The notes beneath the pieces are model-generated. The model worked only from the letters and a program-made list of their open reading frames with translations. It was not told the origin of the DNA and did no database searches. The position numbers were made by a program, and so were the translations under genes. Below are positions 1 through 6,742 of a stretch of DNA of 32,783 nt, one piece after another (position 1 is the first letter of the stretch; each line of letters starts with the position of its first letter). The stretch is from Pseudomonadota bacterium (GTDB taxonomy: Bacteria > Bdellovibrionota > Bacteriovoracia > Bacteriovoracales > Bacteriovoracaceae): NCBI GenBank assembly GCA_027487515.1, contig JAIYDL010000004.1, positions 1-32,783 of the forward strand, given 5' to 3'.

Positions 1-10
1 AAGTTTTCAT
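1..10 (-). CDS. start of a leftward gene running off the window (partial)
   Basis: On the minus strand an ATG at 10..8 is followed by codons for Lys and Thr before the edge. It is preceded by a very strong Shine-Dalgarno stretch (GAGGAGGAT, the complement of about 14-22) four nucleotides upstream. The product cannot be identified from three codons. The 110 bases between it and the FKBP stop show no obvious terminator, so it may belong to the same leftward transcript as the sulfur genes. Confidence 0.55.
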
Positions 11-120
11 GTTATCCTCCTCAGGATGTTTATGATGAGAATCTTTTGATTCCCGTGTTTTGTGAGGATAATATAATCTGACTCGCCGCAGCTTTCGAGT
101 TATATGTTTTGCGCAAGATC

Positions 121-462
121 TCAGTCGCGGGTACGCACCTCTAGTAATTCGATCTCAAAGCTAAGGTTCGAATGGGGTCTTATCAGGGTCCCGATCTGTC
201 GATCGCCATAGGCAAGGACTGAAGGAACGAACAGCTTACGCTTCCCCCCTTCACGCATGCCGATCAGACCGAGATCCCAACCCTTGATCACTCGTCCGGT
301 CCCAAACACGAATTGAAAGGGCCTTCCTTTATCCAGGGAGGAATCGAACTTCGTACCGTCATCAAGAAAACCCGTATAATGCACAAAGCAGAGGGCACCC
401 CGACTGATCTCTTTGCCTTGCCCAAGGATGAGGTCAGAAATTTCAAGCTCCTGATTTTCCAT
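121..462 (-). CDS. FKBP-type peptidyl-prolyl cis-trans isomerase, single domain
   Basis: This 113-residue protein is essentially one FKBP domain, which catalyses cis-trans isomerisation of X-Pro bonds. Family landmarks are visible: VHYTGFLDDGTKFDSS near the N-terminus, the hydrophobic pocket segment VIKGWDLGLIGMREGGKRKL, and the closing strand LSFEIELLEV. There is no signal peptide or membrane segment, so it should be cytoplasmic. I chose the ATG at 462 over the upstream in-frame start at 486 because it follows GGGAGGA with good spacing and begins only four bases after the stop of the dioxygenase-rhodanese gene; the longer start would overlap that gene. It is the last identifiable member of the leftward sulfur operon. 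FKBPs are common stand-alone housekeeping genes, so a role in sulfur metabolism is only suggested by position. Confidence 0.93.
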   Translation of the reverse strand: MENQELEISDLILGQGKEISRGALCFVHYTGFLDDGTKFDSSLDKGRPFQFVFGTGRVIKGWDLGLIGMREGGKRKLFVPSVLAYGDRQIGTLIRPHSNLSFEIELLEVRTRD

Positions 463-466
463 ACGC

Positions 467-1516
467 TTACGATCCTCCCAGGTCACTCACCCGAGGAAGA
501 TTCAGTTCGTTCCACTGAATCATTCCCCCCGCGAGGCTGTACACTCGAGTGAAGCCGAGCTCCTGCGCTCGGCGTGCGGCCTCAAGAGAGCGCTTCCCGG
601 ATCGGCAGACGAAGACCGTTTCTAACTCCCTGCTCTCCTTCGCCAGGCGCTCGCTGAACCCTTCGCCCAAAGAAATCAGACGGGCGGTCGTGATGTGACC
701 GAGTTCGCCATTGAATTCATCTAGCCCACGGACATCGATCACTGCGATCTGCCCCAGGCGAGACCGGATCTCTAACGCCGAGACCACGGGTACCCCTTCC
801 AAAAGCTGAGGATCCAACGGTGCAAAAAGTTCGGGGAGTCCACAAGCGAGGTTCGCCGGAACGGCTTCCTTGATCTTCTTCGGATACGCAAGGTTGAGGT
901 TCCCCATCAACTCGACGAACTGCTCGCGGGTCACTCCGTCCCGGAGCCTCGAATTACAAAGCCGCTCTTGCCCGACCGTTGAGAAAGTAAATCCTTTGTA
1001 ATCATGACCTGGAAAAATTAGCATTTCTTCAGGCAGAGTAAAGATTTTGGTTTTGATACTCTCGAACAGGCGCTCGGAAGAGCCTCCCTGGAAGTCCGTC
1101 CGCCCACAGCCACCGATGAGAAGCGCATCACCAGTGAACACTCGATCACCGATGACGAAAGAAAGGCAGCCGCTGGTGTGACCGGGGGTTTCAAGCACTC
1201 GGATGTTCAGAGTTCCGAGTTCTAGGTTCTGACCATCGGTGAGATGAAGGTCCGCACAGGCCAAGTCATACGCGGACGAGACCCCCACTTTCGCTCCGGT
1301 CCGTCGCCGCAACTCCCCGGAGGCCGTAACGTGATCTGCATGGACATGTGTATCCAACACATACTTCAAGCGGACCCCAAGCTCCTTCACGAGGGCCAAA
1401 TCTCGCTCGACCATTTCAATCACGGGGTCGATGAGAACTGCTTCCCTGGAACTCGCATCCGCAATGACATAACTGTAGGTTGAAGTCTCCGTCTCAAACA
1501 GTTGCTGGAAAATCAT
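467..1516 (-). CDS. blh: persulfide dioxygenase-rhodanese fusion (ETHE1/Blh type)
   Basis: This 349-residue protein joins an ETHE1-like metallo-beta-lactamase-fold persulfide dioxygenase to a C-terminal rhodanese domain. The dioxygenase half (about 1-240) shows THVHADH, PGHTSG, the ETHE1-type segment FTGDALLIGGCGRTDFQGG and PGHDYKG. The rhodanese half (about 255-345) has VIDVRGLDEF and the active-site loop CRSGKRS with Cys304. Members of this family oxidise glutathione persulfide to sulfite; the rhodanese can move sulfane sulfur to or from thiosulfate. The protein is cytoplasmic. The start at 1516 was chosen because MIFQQLF is the usual beginning of ETHE1 homologues; 45 extra in-frame upstream residues look non-homologous and overlap the preceding gene. 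Five bases separate it from that gene, and no good ribosome site lies close by, so translational coupling is likely. The name blh rests on domain order and the neighbouring BigR-like regulator. Confidence 0.93.
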   Translation of the reverse strand: MIFQQLFETETSTYSYVIADASSREAVLIDPVIEMVERDLALVKELGVRLKYVLDTHVHADHVTASGELRRRTGAKVGVSSAYDLACADLHLTDGQNLELGTLNIRVLETPGHTSGCLSFVIGDRVFTGDALLIGGCGRTDFQGGSSERLFESIKTKIFTLPEEMLIFPGHDYKGFTFSTVGQERLCNSRLRDGVTREQFVELMGNLNLAYPKKIKEAVPANLACGLPELFAPLDPQLLEGVPVVSALEIRSRLGQIAVIDVRGLDEFNGELGHITTARLISLGEGFSERLAKESRELETVFVCRSGKRSLEAARRAQELGFTRVYSLAGGMIQWNELNLPRVSDLGGS

Positions 1517-1521
1517 CGGAT

Positions 1522-1938
1522 TCAGAGGAACCTCCGTGAAAACAGTTGAAAGACTTTCATCCCGATGATCATCGCACCGACGAAGAGGAGAAACTCTTGC
1601 TGGCCTGAAGCAACGCCAACCAGTCCCGGTCCTGGGCAAATTCCCGTCCATCCCCAGCCGATGCCAAAGAGCATGGCACCGAGAAAGAGTCGACCATCAA
1701 TGACCGACTTCGTGGGGAAATCAAAGCGAGGCCCGAGGATCGGCGACGGGGCCCGACGACTCCATCGGAAAGCGATTCCGTGCACGCCGATCGCTCCGGC
1801 CATGACCCCCAGAAGTGACCAGTTCCACTGGGGCCCGAGATCGAGGAAACCTTTCACGACCTGAGGCCGTGTCATCCCTGAGAGCCCAAGACCGAGGGCG
1901 AAGATGAGGCCTGAAAAAAAAGCGACGATGGTCTTCAT
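1522..1938 (-). CDS. YeeE/YedE-family membrane protein, second half-transporter (PmpB/DUF6691 type)
   Basis: This is a 138-residue, very hydrophobic protein with about four membrane segments. It carries the family signature GIGWGWTGICPGPGLVG near residue 92, whose cysteine corresponds to the thiol that passes sulfur species through YeeE/TsuA-type thiosulfate channels. It starts with ATG inside an ATGA overlap with the stop of the upstream gene; the longer open frame reaching 2220 is only read-through antisense to nothing real. It pairs with the upstream protein, which carries the other half of the YeeE fold, and the two presumably form a heteromer. Split pairs like this (PmpA/PmpB) accompany BigR and the dioxygenase-rhodanese in other proteobacteria. 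The exact substrate (thiosulfate, persulfide or another sulfur compound) cannot be read from the sequence. Confidence 0.88.
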   Translation of the reverse strand: MKTIVAFFSGLIFALGLGLSGMTRPQVVKGFLDLGPQWNWSLLGVMAGAIGVHGIAFRWSRRAPSPILGPRFDFPTKSVIDGRLFLGAMLFGIGWGWTGICPGPGLVGVASGQQEFLLFVGAMIIGMKVFQLFSRRFL

Positions 1939-2345
1939 AGGGGCCCGTGAAACCAGTCGAAAATCTTGGAAGAAACCACCCCGAATGCGATGAACGTGCA
2001 CGTCGCTACGAGGGACCGGGGAGAGAACCGGGAAATTCCACAGACTCCATGGCCAGAGGTGCAACCGTTCCCCAAGAGTGTGCCGATGCCCACGAGGAGA
2101 CCGCCGGCGATGTAATCCCACGGTAAAGCGGGTCCTGCGACTCGAAGCACCTCGGGTGCGAAGACTTGCAGAATGAATCCTCCGAAGATGAGGCCTGTGA
2201 GAAACGAGAGCCGCCACCAAAATTCCCCACGCTGCGCCGAGAGCGTTCCTCCGAGGATTCCACTGACCCCTGCGATTTTTCCATTCGCTACCAGGAGAAG
2301 GCTCGCAGCCAAACCGATAAGAGCACCACCAGCCACAGCATCCAT
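1935..2345 (-). CDS. YeeE/YedE-family membrane protein, first half-transporter (PmpA type)
   Basis: This 136-residue inner-membrane protein has about four hydrophobic segments and the hallmark motif GNGCTSGHGVCGISR around residue 91, with the two cysteines conserved in YeeE thiosulfate transporters. The ATG at 2345 follows AGAGG with eight-base spacing. It is the first gene of the leftward sulfur operon and its stop overlaps the next start (ATGA). A short 5' leader of about 22 bases is expected from the proposed promoter. The protein is half the size of a full YeeE; the partner half is the next gene. Function as a sulfur-compound channel is known for the family; which compound moves here, and in which direction, is inference. 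Confidence 0.88.
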   Translation of the reverse strand: MDAVAGGALIGLAASLLLVANGKIAGVSGILGGTLSAQRGEFWWRLSFLTGLIFGGFILQVFAPEVLRVAGPALPWDYIAGGLLVGIGTLLGNGCTSGHGVCGISRFSPRSLVATCTFIAFGVVSSKIFDWFHGPL

Positions 2346-2358
2346 CGACGAACCTCTG

Positions 2359-2403
2359 TTTACAAGATTAATATATTACACTATTATAATATTATACAGT
2401 CAA
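2359..2403. promoter_or_regulatory. overlapping divergent promoters with two perfect AT palindromes (probable BigR/SqrR-type operators)
   Basis: Rightward promoter: TTTACA (2359-2364), 17-base spacer, TATTAT (2382-2387). Leftward promoter, minus strand: TTGACT (2403-2398), 17-base spacer, TGTAAT (2380-2375). Each hexamer has one mismatch to the sigma-70 consensus. Two perfect palindromes lie inside: TAATATATTA (2369-2378), in the rightward spacer and over part of the leftward -10, and TATAATATTATA (2385-2396), in the leftward spacer and over part of the rightward -10. Their centres are 17 bases apart. BigR/SqrR-family repressors are known to bind AT-rich dyads, so a dimer on either site could shut both operons. 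Confidence 0.72.
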
Positions 2404-2415
2404 GAGGAGAATGGC

Positions 2416-3162
2416 ATGTTCGGACTCATTGGACTCATCACCGGAGGAACCATCGGGATGACCGGCGCGGGAGGAGCTCTCATCGCGATTCCACTCTTCA
2501 TGAGTCTCCTCGACTCGTCCCTGCAGGACGCGACCATCCTTTCGCTCGTTGCCGTCTCGGCAGCCGCCGCGGTCAATCTGGTCCTCGAGGCCAAGCGACC
2601 TGCGCTTAGGCCTGCGCTCGCGTTGAGCGGTCTGGGAAGCCTCTCGAGTGCCCTCATACTCCCCCTGAAATCCTACCTCCCCGCCTCCGTGACGGCCGTT
2701 CTCATTCTCGTTCTCGTTGCCGCGGGTCTTAGAGAGGTTTGGGGGCCACGTCGAAACTTCTCGGACAAGACCGCTGCCGACCCTGCGCCACGTGCCCTGC
2801 TCTTGGCCGGTCTCCTCCTTGGGGTGATCACTGCCGTGACGGGACTCGGTGGGGGCGTCCTTCTGCTTCCGATGCTTCTCCGGATCACAGGGCAAAGCTT
2901 CGAAGCGGTGATCCCTACCGGACTTCTCACTATCTTCCTTGTATCGGCCGTCACCTTGGGGCTCCAGTACAGCGCGGCCTCCCGGCTCCTTTCCTGGAGC
3001 GATCTTGCAGTTCTTCTTTCTGGAACGAGTATCGCAGGCCTCTTCTCCAAGACAATCATGCAGCGCTTGAATCCAGGCCCTCGCCTCCGGTTGCGACAGG
3101 TGACGTTCACGCTCGTCGCTGTCCTGGCCGCGGCTGGCGTCATCACCACGATGGGAGGGTAG
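2416..3162 (+). CDS. TauE/SafE-family sulfite/sulfur-compound exporter
   Basis: This 248-residue protein is almost entirely hydrophobic, with seven or eight membrane segments in two related halves. The halves begin LITGGTIGMTGAGGALIAIPLF and LLGVITAVTGLGGGVLLLPMLL, the repeated glycine-rich motif of the TauE/SafE (DUF81) family. These inner-membrane proteins export organosulfonates or sulfite. The ATG at 2416 was chosen because it follows AGAGGAG at normal spacing and begins the first conserved half; the longer open frame from 2173 runs antisense through the operon opposite and across the promoter region. The regulator gene begins three bases after its stop. With the dioxygenase producing sulfite on the other arm, sulfite export is the natural reading. 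Confidence 0.9.
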   Translation: MFGLIGLITGGTIGMTGAGGALIAIPLFMSLLDSSLQDATILSLVAVSAAAAVNLVLEAKRPALRPALALSGLGSLSSALILPLKSYLPASVTAVLILVLVAAGLREVWGPRRNFSDKTAADPAPRALLLAGLLLGVITAVTGLGGGVLLLPMLLRITGQSFEAVIPTGLLTIFLVSAVTLGLQYSAASRLLSWSDLAVLLSGTSIAGLFSKTIMQRLNPGPRLRLRQVTFTLVAVLAAAGVITTMGG

Positions 3163-3165
3163 CTC

Positions 3166-3456
3166 ATGGACATGAGACTCATGCAGAGAAAGTGCGAAGC
3201 GGTCGCCGGACTCATGAAACACTTCTCGCACCCACAGCGGCTTCTGATCCTCTGCTTCTTAAGCGACGGAGAAAAATCCGTGAGCTTCATTCAGGAAGCC
3301 GCGGGACTGTCCCAGTCTCAGACCTCACAGTTTCTTCGCAGGATGCAGGCCGAGGGAGTCTTGAAAGTTAGACGGGAGAAAAATTTTTCTTTTTATTCGA
3401 TCGAAGATGAAGCGGTCAGGAAACTCCTGAAGTCCATGCACCGGATCTTTTGCTGA
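3166..3456 (+). CDS. ArsR-family persulfide-responsive repressor (BigR/SqrR type)
   Basis: A 96-residue winged-helix ArsR protein: HPQRLLILCFL is the helix before the HTH, SQSQTSQFLRRM is the recognition helix region, and VLKVRREKNFSFYSI is the wing. Cysteines lie at 10, 30 and 96. The pair Cys30/Cys96 is separated by 66 residues, the same separation as the redox cysteines of BigR (42/108) and SqrR (41/107), and the placement (helix before the HTH and extreme C-terminus) also agrees. In those proteins persulfide links the two thiols and releases DNA. The metal-binding ELCVC-type motif of ArsR/SmtB sensors is absent. The ATG at 3166 follows GGGAGG by seven bases. It is co-transcribed with the exporter and probably autoregulates through 2359-2403. 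Confidence 0.88.
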   Translation: MDMRLMQRKCEAVAGLMKHFSHPQRLLILCFLSDGEKSVSFIQEAAGLSQSQTSQFLRRMQAEGVLKVRREKNFSFYSIEDEAVRKLLKSMHRIFC

Positions 3457-3481
3457 CCATCTGTGCCAGGGATTCCTGCTG

Positions 3482-3508
3482 TTCACTGCCTCCGGTTCCG
3501 CCTATAAT
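3482..3508 (+). promoter_or_regulatory. possible promoter for the secreted protein/parvulin pair
   Basis: A perfect TATAAT lies at 3503-3508, with a poor -35 candidate TTCACT at 3482-3487 (15-base spacer). It sits 26 bases before the start codon in the 77-base gap after the regulator, so separate expression from the sulfur operon is plausible but unproven. Confidence 0.35.
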
Positions 3509-3533
3509 TTACCTATTAACCAGTGAGGTTCCT

Positions 3534-4067
3534 ATGAAAGCCTTGATAACGGCCCTACTCATCTCTTCCGGTTCTACCTTCGCCGCAGAGGTTCCCTGGT
3601 CTCCACCGAATCCGTGCTACCGGGGGTGCACCCAGGCCCAGGAGCAACTCGTCTCTGAGTTCTTCGCGGTGGGAAAAGAACCTCAGAAATCCCCTGCGGT
3701 CTACAGTGGCGTGTGCAATCACATTGGCCAGTACGACCCTACCTTTGACCATCACGCTGTTGTCCTCATCGAAGAAGAAAACACTCAGAGCACCTTCGCC
3801 ACAATCTTTTCCTGGTTCGGAACCGGGAACGCCTTCAAGGACTGGAACCTCGCCGTGGCCCGGCGGGAAATGAGTCCCTATTGGAGGGAGTATGGCAAGC
3901 TCTCCTTCTCCGAGCAAACCGGCCGGGTGATCGTGAACGACGACCGGGGACTCCCGGTCTACGTCTACTGGATGCGCCAGAATCCGGTCACGAAGGAACT
4001 CCTCTACATCACCTACATGGGTCAATCCAACAAGGCCTTCTGCCGTCTGCAGCAGCACGTGGAATGA
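3534..4067 (+). CDS. secreted protein of unknown function
   Basis: I do not recognise this 177-residue protein. It begins with a signal peptide (KALITALLISSGSTFAAEV, cleavage near residue 18), so it should be exported to the periplasm or beyond. The mature part has cysteines in a C-x3-C arrangement near 28/32, one in SGVCNHIG and one near the C-terminus (KAFCRL), which could form two disulfides. It is rich in aromatic residues. The ATG at 3534 follows GTGAGG with seven-base spacing; the open frame extends upstream to 3450 but that part would precede the signal peptide. Its stop overlaps the parvulin start (ATGA), so the two are translated together. Confidence 0.8.
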   Translation: MKALITALLISSGSTFAAEVPWSPPNPCYRGCTQAQEQLVSEFFAVGKEPQKSPAVYSGVCNHIGQYDPTFDHHAVVLIEEENTQSTFATIFSWFGTGNAFKDWNLAVARREMSPYWREYGKLSFSEQTGRVIVNDDRGLPVYVYWMRQNPVTKELLYITYMGQSNKAFCRLQQHVE

Positions 4068-4333
4068 GCTTACTCTGCGCTCAGCACATCCTCGTGACCC
4101 ACGAATTCGAGGCTCATGACGTGATCCGAAAACTTCGTGGTGGAGAGTCCTTTGAAACCCTCGCCAAGGACTTCTCCCTCTGCCCTTCGAGCAAGGCCGG
4201 GGGGAACCTCGGTGAGTTCCCACGAGGTCGGATGGTTCCAGCGTTTGAGAAGGCCCTCCTTGCCTTGCGACCCGGGGAGGTCTCGCCTCCTGTCAAGACG
4301 GCCTTCGGGTATCACGTCATCAAGCGCCTCTAG
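4064..4333 (+). CDS. ppiC: parvulin-type peptidyl-prolyl cis-trans isomerase (PpiC-like)
   Basis: An 89-residue single parvulin domain, the same size as E. coli PpiC. It shows the standard order: CAQHILV at the start, the helix region FETLAKDFSLCPSSKAGGNLGEF, then MVPAFEKALLAL, PGEVSPPVKTAFGYHVIKRL at the end. There is no signal peptide, so it is cytoplasmic, unlike periplasmic SurA or PrsA parvulins. It starts in an ATGA overlap with the secreted protein; the longer frame from 3881 is read-through in the wrong frame of that gene. It is tail-to-tail with the MCE gene: its TAG and the opposite TAG abut as TAGCTA. Confidence 0.93.
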   Translation: MSLLCAQHILVTHEFEAHDVIRKLRGGESFETLAKDFSLCPSSKAGGNLGEFPRGRMVPAFEKALLALRPGEVSPPVKTAFGYHVIKRL

Positions 4334-5191
4334 CTACTCAGAAGCTGGTGCGCGAGGCGGACTTGTTTTTTCTTTCTGGGCCAATTCTTCACGCACCTCT
4401 TCCACATTACTTCGGAGGAAGAAGGACTTCTGAATTCCTTTGAGGGTAATCACAGACTCCGTCAAAAGCTCGATGGTCTTCTCTGATCCCACCGGCTGAA
4501 GATCTTTCACCGCCGTCGAAATCTGGGCGAGGTTTTCAATCGTTCGATTGAGGTTCTCCGTCGCCCCCGGTAACTTGGCCGTCAGTTGAGGGAGGACTCT
4601 CCGAACCTCACCGGAAGCAAAGTTTAGGTCCTCCATCGCGCGCTGGAGTTTCTTCTTATCACCAACTTGGTGGGCCAGGTCTCGGCCTATCGCTAGGGTC
4701 GCATTAAGATTAGTTAGAATGCCATCAACCTTCGCCAGGGCCGCTTCGATTTTTTTCCCCGCCAGCGCTTCTAGGATGTCCAGGGTTTCGTGGACCGGAA
4801 GCACATCGTTCGGGGCCAGCTGAGGCCCCTCAGCGCTTCCTGGAACGAGGGTGAGGATCTTGTCTCCGATGATGAAAGGTCGTGCTAACTCAACCGCTGC
4901 ACCTTGGGTCAACTGGCCTGTGTATTCTTGCACCACGGTGAAGGTGACCTTCACCTTGTGTACGGGGTCGAGCTCGATTTTCTCGATCTTCCCCACGCGG
5001 AGTCCGGACATGAAGACTGAACTCCCGGCCCGGAGGTTCGCCGCCGTTTCAATGTAGGTCACGTAGGGAATGCGCTCCTCGAACCATTGCTTCTTCACTG
5101 CCACACCGATCCCCACGGCAACGGAGCCCGTGAGAGCGACAGTCAAGAAGGCGCCGACGGCGCGTTCATACGGATTAAACTTATACTTCAT
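4334..5191 (-). CDS. MCE/MlaD-family lipid-transport protein
   Basis: This 285-residue protein has one N-terminal membrane anchor (about 10-31) followed by an MCE domain. The domain begins YVTYIETAANLRAGSSVFMSG and continues through VGKIEKIELD to the strand IGDKILTLVPG. MlaD proteins form rings in the periplasm that pass phospholipid between the membranes. Behind the MCE domain is a long helical region (about 135-260) rich in charged and heptad-like leucines, probably coiled coil; a charged Pro-rich tail ends the chain. Start ATG sits in ATGA with the stop of the ATPase gene and follows AGGAG. It is the third gene of the permease-ATPase-MCE unit. Confidence 0.9.
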   Translation of the reverse strand: MKYKFNPYERAVGAFLTVALTGSVAVGIGVAVKKQWFEERIPYVTYIETAANLRAGSSVFMSGLRVGKIEKIELDPVHKVKVTFTVVQEYTGQLTQGAAVELARPFIIGDKILTLVPGSAEGPQLAPNDVLPVHETLDILEALAGKKIEAALAKVDGILTNLNATLAIGRDLAHQVGDKKKLQRAMEDLNFASGEVRRVLPQLTAKLPGATENLNRTIENLAQISTAVKDLQPVGSEKTIELLTESVITLKGIQKSFFLRSNVEEVREELAQKEKTSPPRAPASE

Positions 5192-5898
5192 GTCCCGGTA
5201 CTCCTGAGGGATGGAGAGATCCGAAGTTCTTGTGGTGTAACTCGGGCGACGCGGCCCCCGAGAAGATCGAGAAGTGCGAGGTCATCGCTAGAGACGATGA
5301 CGTACTTAAGTCCGTGCTGAGTTCGATGCTCCCGGATGAGGTCCACCAGAACCGGGATGTGCTCGGCACTCATTCCCTGGGTCGGGTTATCGAGGATGAG
5401 GACCTCAGGGCGAAGCGCGAAGGCGCGTAGAACCGCCGCGGCTTTCCGCGCCGTGGAGGAAACGAATGCTGGTCGCAGCTGCTTGACCCCACCAAGATCG
5501 AAGCGCTCAAAGAGTCCCCCGATGAAGTCGAAACGCTCCGCTGGATCTCCGACGTCGTGGTAATCCAGAAGAAGGCGGAAATTCTCGTAAAGGGTATGGT
5601 TATTGATCAGCCCACCGATGTCCGAGGCGTAGCCGATGTTGAGCCGAAAGGGCGTAAACTCGTCGTGCCCGAGCTGGTTCACGGCCACGCCATTGATGAG
5701 GTACTGGCCAGCGGTGGGAACCTCGAGACCGAGCAAGAGGCGCAGGAGGGTGTTTTTTCCGGAACCCCGAGGTCCCTGGAGGAAGAGAATATCATGGGGA
5801 GTAAAAGTGTGGCACAGGCCCGAGAAGACAGATCCCGCGCCCTCGTAGGCAAAGGAGACATTCTCGAGGGTGATCTGCGAGATGGGAAATCGTTTCAC
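5188..5898 (-). CDS. degenerate ABC ATPase of an Mla-type lipid transporter
   Basis: This 236-residue protein aligns by eye with MlaF over its whole length, and sits between the permease and the MCE protein, where MlaF belongs. Yet its catalytic motifs have changed. Walker A is GPRGSGKN (42-49), with Asn49 where Mg-binding Ser/Thr is expected. The Q-loop lacks Gln (YASDIGG, 90-96). The LSGGQ-type signature is VSSTARK (146-152). Walker B reads LILDN (167-171), with Asn171 replacing the catalytic Glu. The switch His is absent (VSSDD, 202-206). I checked Asn49 and Asn171 in the codons (both AAC). The frame is intact, so this is not a simple pseudogene. It starts with GTG in a GTGA overlap with the permease stop. 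It may bind but not hydrolyse nucleotide. Confidence 0.85.
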   Translation of the reverse strand: MKRFPISQITLENVSFAYEGAGSVFSGLCHTFTPHDILFLQGPRGSGKNTLLRLLLGLEVPTAGQYLINGVAVNQLGHDEFTPFRLNIGYASDIGGLINNHTLYENFRLLLDYHDVGDPAERFDFIGGLFERFDLGGVKQLRPAFVSSTARKAAAVLRAFALRPEVLILDNPTQGMSAEHIPVLVDLIREHRTQHGLKYVIVSSDDLALLDLLGGRVARVTPQELRISPSLRSTGT

Positions 5899-6695
5899 GC
5901 GAAGGCCTTGGTAAAAAAGTACACCGAGACCGAGAGATTAAACGCGACCACCGCCATGATGCTATTCACGACGGCACGGGTGGTGGCGATCGGAACTTCA
6001 TGGGGCGCCCCCTTCACTTTGAGACCCTGGAACGCGGCGATGCTAAAGATGATGAGCCCGGAGGCCCCGTTCTTGAGCACGTTGAGGATGAAGTCCTCCG
6101 GAGCGATCGCCTGGGCGAGGACTTCGATGAAGAAGGAGAAGGAGAGTTCGCTCACTAAGTTACTCACGAAGAAGCCACCCACGAGAGCGATGCAGTTAAA
6201 GTAGAAGGCGAGGCCAACGAGGCTCACGACCCCACCGAAGATCCGGGGGAACACGACGAACCCAAGCGGCTCGATGCTGAGGGTTCTGAGCGCCTCGATC
6301 TCTCGGTTCACCTGCATGGATCCGAGCTCCGTCGCCACCGCCGTGCCGGATCTCGCGATCACGGTGAAGGCGGTCAACAGCGGGCCCAGCTCTCGAATGA
6401 TCGTAACGACGAGGATCTTTCCCATCATCTCTTGAGAGCCAAGGAGAGAGAGCTGCGCCGTGGACTGGAGGACGATGATGCTCCCGGAGGCGAGAGCGAG
6501 GAACGTGATCAGTGGCAGCGCCTGGTGCCCGGTGAAATAGATTTGAGACACGATGGTGAACAAGATGGGCCGAAGATTCCTGGGACCTCGACGGATGACG
6601 TCCCGGAAACTCAGGTACACGAAGATGAAAAGATCCCTGAAAGATCGGTAGTAATCGAGTGTGAATTTTCCGAGCGCATCCATCGCCTCAAGCAT
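5895..6695 (-). CDS. mlaE: MlaE-family ABC transporter permease
   Basis: A 266-residue inner-membrane permease with five or six hydrophobic segments. The MlaE family core is plain: IIRELGPLLTAFTVIARSGTAVATELGSM followed by NREIEALRTLSIEPLGFVVFPR, near residues 110-165. It forms the membrane part of the phospholipid transporter with the MCE protein and an ATPase. Start is taken as the ATG at 6695; a second in-frame ATG at 6683 is possible, and neither has a strong ribosome site. The stop overlaps the GTG of the ATPase gene. It begins 47 bases after the TPR gene, with no clear terminator between, so it may be part of one long leftward transcript. Confidence 0.92.
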   Translation of the reverse strand: MLEAMDALGKFTLDYYRSFRDLFIFVYLSFRDVIRRGPRNLRPILFTIVSQIYFTGHQALPLITFLALASGSIIVLQSTAQLSLLGSQEMMGKILVVTIIRELGPLLTAFTVIARSGTAVATELGSMQVNREIEALRTLSIEPLGFVVFPRIFGGVVSLVGLAFYFNCIALVGGFFVSNLVSELSFSFFIEVLAQAIAPEDFILNVLKNGASGLIIFSIAAFQGLKVKGAPHEVPIATTRAVVNSIMAVVAFNLSVSVYFFTKAFA

Positions 6696-6742
6696 GGTTG
6701 ACCTATCGGCGCACTCCGGGTCCGGCCCAAGGGGAGAATTAA

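Noticed and set aside
46..77. TTGATT and TATAAT on the plus strand at the left edge
   Set aside because: Spacing is 20 bases and no plus-strand gene follows; genes on both sides run leftward.
2392..3231. minus-strand open frame of 279 codons opposite TauE and the regulator
   Set aside because: It covers two real genes with good ribosome sites on the other strand; translation is charged low-complexity with no motif.
5188..5898. possible pseudogene status of the Mla-type ATPase
   Set aside because: The frame is complete, both ends overlap neighbouring genes exactly, and changes are confined to catalytic motifs, so loss of function by decay is less likely than selected change.
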